A program made the translations under genes and the position numbers. A DNA stretch of 9,800 nt from Actinomycetota bacterium (GTDB lineage Bacteria; Actinomycetota; Humimicrobiia; Humimicrobiales; Humimicrobiaceae): positions 2,838 to 12,637 of the forward strand of contig JAMDDL010000025.1 of NCBI GenBank assembly GCA_023488645.1. Direction: 5' to 3'. The notes under the pieces are model-generated. The model did not search any database. It was given only the letters and a program-made list of their open reading frames with translations, and had not been told where the DNA came from. How positions within the stretch are numbered: position 1 is the stretch's first letter; each line of letters opens with the position of its first letter. This document shows, piece by piece, positions 6,067 to 9,800 of this stretch.

Positions 6067-7325
6067 TGTCAGCTTACACAGGCAAAGAAACAAGGGTAGT
6101 AATCACCGGAATTGGAACAGTAAACAGCATTGGTCTTACAATAAGTGAATTCTGGAAAAATCTGGTGGCAGGAAAATCAGGTATTTCGGCAGTTGAAGGA
6201 TTTGATACGGAAAAAATAAAATCAAAAATTGCAGGGCAGATAAAAAACTTTGATCCTCAAAATTACATTAATGTAAAAGATTTAAAAAGAATGGACAGAT
6301 TTTCCCAATTTGCGGTTGCTGCTGCTTTAATTGCTGTGGAAGACAGCAGGTTAAAAATCACTGACAGCAACTGTAATAACATAGGAGTATTTGTTGGAAG
6401 CGGTGTTGGAGGACTTTCAACCATTGAAGAACAGCACAAGAGACTTCTTGAGAAGGGAGCTGACAGAGTAAGCCCGTTTCTGGTTCCAATGATGATTTGC
6501 AATATGGCTGCTGCTCAGGTTTCAATAATGACCGGGGCAAAGGGGCCTGTAAGTGCAACAACTACGGCTTGTGCGGCAGGTGCAAATGCCATTGGCGATG
6601 CTTTTGAAACAATAAAAAGGGGTGCTGCAAATATAATGATAGCAGGAGGAAGTGAAGCAGCAATAACACCTCTGGGGATGGCTGGTTTTGCTTCAATGCA
6701 TGCAATGTCAACACGAAATGATGAGCCCGAGAAGGCATCCAGGCCATTTGAGAAAGACAGGGATGGATTTGTAATGGGTGAAGGCAGCGGTATATTGATA
6801 CTTGAAGAGTTAAATCATGCTGTAAAAAGAGGGGCAGATATTTATGCGGAAATTGTTGGTTATGGGCTTTCAGGCGAAGCATATCATATTACTGCACTTG
6901 AAGAATCAGGATTAAATGTTGTAAGATGCATGGAAAACTGTCTTAAGGAGGCAGATGCCCAAAAAGAAGAAGTGGATTATATTAATGCACATGGCACATC
7001 AACTCCTTTAAATGATATTGTTGAAACCAATGCTATTAAAAAATGTTTCGGCAGCCATGCATATAAATTAAATATCAGCTCAACAAAATCAATGCATGGT
7101 CATTGTCTTGGGGCAGCAGGCGGAGTAGAATCTGTAGCAACAGTCCTTGCAATAAAAAATGAAAAGATTCCGCCAACTATAAATTATTTTAATCCTGATG
7201 AAAATTGTGATTTGAATTATACCCCAAATGTTTATGTTAATAAAAAAATAAACATTGCATTAAAAAATTCAATGGGTTTTGGCGGTCATAATGTTACGCT
7301 GGCATTTAAAAAATTTGATTATTAA
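6066..7325 (+). CDS. fabF: 3-oxoacyl-ACP synthase II FabF
   Basis: FabF is the elongating condensing enzyme: it joins malonyl-ACP to an acyl chain held on its active-site Cys. The 419-residue protein has the Cys-His-His triad: Cys169 in TTACAAGAN, His309 in NAHGTSTPLND, and His346 in KSMHGHCLGAAGG, plus the C-terminal FGFGGHN-type loop (MGFGGHN). In the third motif the usual Thr of KSMTGH is His, and the following Leu is Cys. GGAGG (6049-6053) and GGGA (6057-6060) at the end of fabG precede the ATG. It follows fabG directly, with no acyl carrier protein gene between them, and accD begins 88 bp downstream. Confidence 0.97.
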   Translation: MSAYTGKETRVVITGIGTVNSIGLTISEFWKNLVAGKSGISAVEGFDTEKIKSKIAGQIKNFDPQNYINVKDLKRMDRFSQFAVAAALIAVEDSRLKITDSNCNNIGVFVGSGVGGLSTIEEQHKRLLEKGADRVSPFLVPMMICNMAAAQVSIMTGAKGPVSATTTACAAGANAIGDAFETIKRGAANIMIAGGSEAAITPLGMAGFASMHAMSTRNDEPEKASRPFEKDRDGFVMGEGSGILILEELNHAVKRGADIYAEIVGYGLSGEAYHITALEESGLNVVRCMENCLKEADAQKEEVDYINAHGTSTPLNDIVETNAIKKCFGSHAYKLNISSTKSMHGHCLGAAGGVESVATVLAIKNEKIPPTINYFNPDENCDLNYTPNVYVNKKINIALKNSMGFGGHNVTLAFKKFDY

Positions 7326-7342
7326 CCGTTTATTAACCATTT
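7321..7342 (+). repeat. Two tandem 11-bp repeats at the fabF stop codon
   Basis: ATTAACCGTTT (7321-7331) is followed directly by ATTAACCATTT (7332-7342), differing at one base. The first copy contains the fabF stop codon. A downstream GGTTTAAT (about 7360-7367) is nearly complementary to ATTAACC and could pair with it. This could be an operator or processing site between fabF and accD, or a small slippage duplication. No function can be assigned. Confidence 0.4.
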
Positions 7343-7413
7343 ATAAAAAAAGTAAAAAAGGTTTAATATATTTTATAGCAGTTATTTTAATATGATATAC
7401 GGAGTTTTTTTAT

Positions 7414-8193
7414 ATGACTGATTTTAAGTGCGAGATATGTGGGAAAGATGTTGATCTTGATCTATTTCTAAAAGATTTTAAGGTCTGTCCATTTTGCAGC
7501 CATCACTATATGCTTGATGTAAAAACCAGAATAAATCTTATTGCTGATACTGATTCTTTTAATGAAATTGCAGGAAATTTGAAATCCATTGATTTCTTAA
7601 ATTTTACAGATACAAAATCATATAGTGACAGAATAGCTGAATGCGAACAAAAAACAGGCATTTCTGAAGCCATAATTACAGGATCAGCAAGGATTGGCGG
7701 TTATAATGTATGTCTTGGTGTTATGGATTTCAGTTTCATGGGCGGCAGCATGGGAAGTGTTGTTGGAGAAAAGGTTAAACGGCTTGCAGATTTTGCAGTC
7801 GCAAACAAATTTCCCTTAATTCTTGTATGCACTTCAGGTGGAGCAAGGATGCAGGAAGGAATTATTTCTCTGATGCAAATGGCTAAAACTGTTTCAGCTA
7901 TAAATAGAGCCAAAGACAGCGGGGTTCCTTATATCTCCGTTATTTCAAATCCCACAACAGGCGGAGTAAGTGCAAGTTTTGCCACGGCAGCGGACATCAT
8001 TATTGCAGAACCGCAGGCACTTTTTTGTTTTGCAGGTCCAAGGGTAGTAAAACAAACCATAAAAAAAGAATTGCCTCCGGATTTTGGGCTTTCAGAAAGG
8101 AACTTAAAAAACGGTCAGATTGATATGATTGTAAATAGAAAAGATTTAAAGAAAACATTAATAAAAATCTTAAAATTATTTTCAGGAAAATAA
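7414..8193 (+). CDS. accD: Acetyl-CoA carboxylase carboxyltransferase subunit beta AccD
   Basis: AccD forms the A2D2 carboxyltransferase that moves CO2 from carboxybiotin to acetyl-CoA. The N-terminal zinc ribbon is intact, with Cys6, Cys9, Cys25 and Cys28. The crotonase-like core shows GSMGSVVGEK, SGGARMQEGIISLMQMAKT and PTTGGVSASFA, then AEPQALFCFAGPRVVKQTI. At 259 residues it is a little shorter than many AccD proteins, mainly at the N-terminus, where the zinc ribbon starts at once. The ATG at 7414 has GGAG (7401-7404) nine bases upstream. accA starts 7 bp after the stop, the expected partner in tandem. The biotin carrier partner is probably the fusion on the opposite strand. Confidence 0.96.
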   Translation: MTDFKCEICGKDVDLDLFLKDFKVCPFCSHHYMLDVKTRINLIADTDSFNEIAGNLKSIDFLNFTDTKSYSDRIAECEQKTGISEAIITGSARIGGYNVCLGVMDFSFMGGSMGSVVGEKVKRLADFAVANKFPLILVCTSGGARMQEGIISLMQMAKTVSAINRAKDSGVPYISVISNPTTGGVSASFATAADIIIAEPQALFCFAGPRVVKQTIKKELPPDFGLSERNLKNGQIDMIVNRKDLKKTLIKILKLFSGK

Positions 8194-8200
8194 CTTAATT

Positions 8201-9154
8201 ATGGACAAACCAGTAAAATCAGAACAAAACCTGATCAAATCACTTGAAAAAATAAATCTGTTTAAAAAATTTAATTTTTTTTCCGGACTTAATTTTAAAA
8301 ATGCCAGAATAAATCTAATTAATAAGATAAAAAAATTAAGGAAGGAAACCAGAATAACCGAAAGAACATGGAAGATTGTTGAACTTTCAAGAAATGAGAA
8401 CCGTCCTAAAACTATTGATTATATAAATAATATATTCGAGGATTTCATTGAACTTTCCGGAGACAGGCTTTCATCAGATGACAAGTCAATTATAGCAGGT
8501 CTAGGCAGTATTAACGGCAGGACTGCAGCAGTTATAGGTCATAATAAAGGAAAGGATTTAAAGGAACGAATAGATTATAATTTCGGCATGCCAAATCCTT
8601 CAGGCTACAGAAAAAGCAGAAGAATCATGGAACTGGCTGACAGGTTTAATTTTCCTGTAATAACATTTATTGATACGCCCGGAGCAAATCCGGCAATTGA
8701 AGCGGAAGATAATGGCCAGGCAAATGCCATTTCAGGAAATATTGAATATATGTTCAGACTTCGGGTTCCCTCCATAGCAATATTAATAGGAGAAGGAGGA
8801 AGCGGCGGAGCACTGGCACTTGCTATTGGAAATTATATTATGATGCTTGAAAATTCAACATATTCCGTAATTTCTCCTGAAGGATGCGCTGCAATTCTCT
8901 GGAAGGATCAGACAGCAGTAAAACAGGCTGCTTCAATGTTAAGACTTACTGCAAAAGATTTGCTTAACCTGAAAGTGATAGATAAAATTATTCATGAGCC
9001 TCTTGGCGGAGCACAAAATGAACCTGAAAGAATAATTAAAATAGTGAAGGAAAATATAATGGCTGCATTGTCAAAACTTGATGGTTTAAGCGGTGAAGAA
9101 TTAAAATTACATCGGGCACAAAAATTTGAAATCCTGGGGTTTGTAAAAGAATGA
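8201..9154 (+). CDS. accA: Acetyl-CoA carboxylase carboxyltransferase subunit alpha AccA
   Basis: AccA pairs with AccD to bind carboxybiotin and acetyl-CoA. The 317-residue protein shows the whole family pattern: FEDFIELSGDR, VIGHNKGKD, NFGMPNPSGYRKSRRIMELA, VITFIDTPGA, IGEGGSGGALALAIG with the oxyanion-hole glycines, MLENSTYSVISPEGCAAILWKD, and EPLGGAQ. After DTPGA the usual YPG is NPA, a change in a conserved loop. The N-terminal 65 or so residues are Lys-rich and helical, as in other AccA proteins. The only Shine-Dalgarno-like sequence (AGGA at 8184-8187, inside accD) is rather far, so accD-accA coupling is likely. It is the last gene of the plus-strand run and ends 29 bp before a GC-rich palindromic element. 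Confidence 0.96.
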   Translation: MDKPVKSEQNLIKSLEKINLFKKFNFFSGLNFKNARINLINKIKKLRKETRITERTWKIVELSRNENRPKTIDYINNIFEDFIELSGDRLSSDDKSIIAGLGSINGRTAAVIGHNKGKDLKERIDYNFGMPNPSGYRKSRRIMELADRFNFPVITFIDTPGANPAIEAEDNGQANAISGNIEYMFRLRVPSIAILIGEGGSGGALALAIGNYIMMLENSTYSVISPEGCAAILWKDQTAVKQAASMLRLTAKDLLNLKVIDKIIHEPLGGAQNEPERIIKIVKENIMAALSKLDGLSGEELKLHRAQKFEILGFVKE

Positions 9155-9210
9155 GAAAGCATTTCCTGAAAACGAATTATTAGATCGACGGCCGGGTGTT
9201 TCGCAAACAC

Positions 9211-9241
9211 GCAAGCTTTGTCCCAGCGAGTCAAAGCTTGC
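9211..9241. other. Perfect 10-bp hairpin inside the palindromic element
   Basis: GCAAGCTTTG and CAAAGCTTGC are exact reverse complements around an 11-base loop. The hairpin is nested in the left half of the larger inverted repeat, so the element can fold as a branched structure or cruciform. Confidence 0.7.
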
Positions 9242-9261
9242 TCTGATTTCAGGCTTCGCTC

Positions 9262-9279
9262 TCCTCTCTGAAGAGAGGA
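9262..9279. other. 7-bp hairpin with TGAA loop inside the palindromic element
   Basis: TCCTCTC and GAGAGGA pair exactly across a four-base TGAA loop. It lies near the middle of the larger inverted repeat. The bases after it (aaccttgccc) are not T-rich, so it is not a standard intrinsic terminator for accA. Confidence 0.6.
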
Positions 9280-9353
9280 ACCTTGCCCGCTTCGCCTTCA
9301 AAAGGTTTGCGAAACACCTAGCCGTCGATTCTTGTAACTTCATTTCTTAAATT

Positions 9354-9800
9354 TTATTTGCCAACAAGCAAGATAACTTTTTCATCAATTGAAATATATG
9401 TATTTGCACCCGGGTACTGACTTACCACAAGATTTTTTTGGATATCGTTTTGTACCTGCACATAAGAAACATCATAAGCAATATTTGAACTCTGTAAAAT
9501 ACTTACCGCTTTGTCCATGCTTAATTGAACAACATCGGGCACAAGTACCATTTGTTCCGTAGAAGCAATATAAATATTGACAGAATCTCCATATCTTACC
9601 TGTGTTCCTGCTTCAGGAGAAATGCTTAATACTGTTCCAGGCGGGTAGTCTGTATTTGGAACTTTATTTATGATTACATTTAATCCCATTGATTCAAGAT
9701 TGGAAGTTACATACATGTAGTCATATCCTATAATGTTCGGGATCATTAAAATGTTCCTTCCCGTACTTATTTTTAAACTCACGCTTTCATTTTTTTTAAT
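9354..9800 (-). CDS. C-terminal part of a PASTA-repeat protein (gene runs off the right edge)
   Basis: The visible part ends the protein and holds the tail of one PASTA repeat (ESVSLKISTG) and two complete ones. These run from IPNIIGYDYMYVTSNLES to DSVNIYIAS and from VPDVVQLSMDKAVSILQS to the C-terminal VILLVGK. PASTA domains are extracytoplasmic modules that bind peptidoglycan or muropeptides, found at the C-termini of PknB/PrkC-type Ser/Thr kinases and some class B penicillin-binding proteins. A GTG at 9782 could be called as a start, but the frame stays open to the window edge and the residues before it continue the repeat pattern, so it is internal. The kinase or transpeptidase domain, if any, lies outside. 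The gene converges on accA and has no visible link to lipid synthesis. Confidence 0.85.
   Translation of the reverse strand: MKKNESVSLKISTGRNILMIPNIIGYDYMYVTSNLESMGLNVIINKVPNTDYPPGTVLSISPEAGTQVRYGDSVNIYIASTEQMVLVPDVVQLSMDKAVSILQSSNIAYDVSYVQVQNDIQKNLVVSQYPGANTYISIDEKVILLVGK

Larger units (their letters stand above)
9184..9329. repeat. 146-bp GC-rich palindromic element with 25-bp terminal inverted repeats (MITE-like)
   Basis: The left arm 9184-9208 (starting atcgacgg) and the right arm 9305-9329 (ending ccgtcgat) are reverse complements at 23 of 25 positions. Inside are a perfect 10-bp stem with an 11-base loop (9211-9220 with 9232-9241) and a 7-bp stem with a TGAA loop (9262-9268 with 9273-9279). 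I counted 79 G+C in 146 bases, 54%, far above the surroundings. There is no plausible coding frame and no clear target-site duplication. It lies between convergent genes and fills most of the 199-bp gap. It could be a non-autonomous mobile element, a REP/BIME-like repeat or a structured bidirectional terminator. No T-run follows either inner hairpin, which argues against a simple intrinsic terminator. Confidence 0.7.

Noticed and set aside
6263..6882. Minus-strand open frames inside fabF
   Set aside because: They overlap a fully conserved FabF, have low-complexity Leu/His/Gln/Ser-rich translations and show no family motif; they are shadows of the real gene.
8992..9343. Minus-strand open frames covering the end of accA and the palindromic element
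   Set aside because: Their translations resemble no family and partly derive from inverted-repeat DNA. accA on the plus strand explains the first part.
9780..9800. GTG at 9782 as the start of a small 142-residue protein
   Set aside because: The frame remains open to the window edge, and the preceding residues continue a PASTA repeat, so the gene is simply cut by the boundary.

Overview
The window is AT-rich bacterial DNA (about one third G+C by eye) devoted almost entirely to lipid and biotin metabolism. It suggests a low-GC bacterium, plausibly from an anaerobic or poorly sampled lineage. The reasons are heteromeric acetyl-CoA carboxylase subunits, a FabG with an NADH-type Asp, an ECF-type biotin importer and a PASTA-repeat protein. 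PASTA proteins are most common in Gram-positive and related phyla. I cannot name the taxon from sequence alone.

Left half, minus strand (transcribed right to left): birA (biotin protein ligase, about 2879-3595), bioY (biotin uptake, 2062-2703) and a 655-residue fusion (5-1972). The fusion joins an oxaloacetate-decarboxylase/pyruvate-carboxylase-type carboxyltransferase to a complete AccB-type biotin carboxyl carrier. Its carrier half looks functional, with biotinyl Lys619 in EAMKL. The carboxyltransferase half has lost the HxH metal ligands and an active-site Arg, so it is probably inactive. An internal ATG with a good Shine-Dalgarno lies at the junction and would give a free AccB of normal length.

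Centre to right, plus strand: a divergent 171-bp region (3596-3766) leads into fabZ, fabD, fabG, fabF, accD and accA, a type II fatty acid synthesis run. The fabG stop and fabF start overlap by one base, and the usual acpP between them is absent. fabH, an enoyl-ACP reductase and accC are also not in the window.

Right end: between the convergent ends of accA and a PASTA-repeat gene lies a 146-bp element of 54% G+C. It has near-perfect 25-bp terminal inverted repeats and two internal hairpins, and looks like a MITE-like or palindromic intergenic repeat. The PASTA gene (9354 to the right edge) is partial: its frame stays open past the window boundary.

Working model: BioY imports biotin and BirA attaches it to the AccB domain. 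AccC (not seen) carboxylates the biotin and AccA/AccD transfer the carboxyl to acetyl-CoA. FabD loads malonate onto ACP (not seen), and FabF, FabG and FabZ run condensation, ketoreduction and dehydration. The carrier protein and its biotin supply sit on one strand; the enzymes that use them sit on the other. No stretch longer than 300 bases lacks a gene, and I saw no tRNA, rRNA, CRISPR array or transposase.
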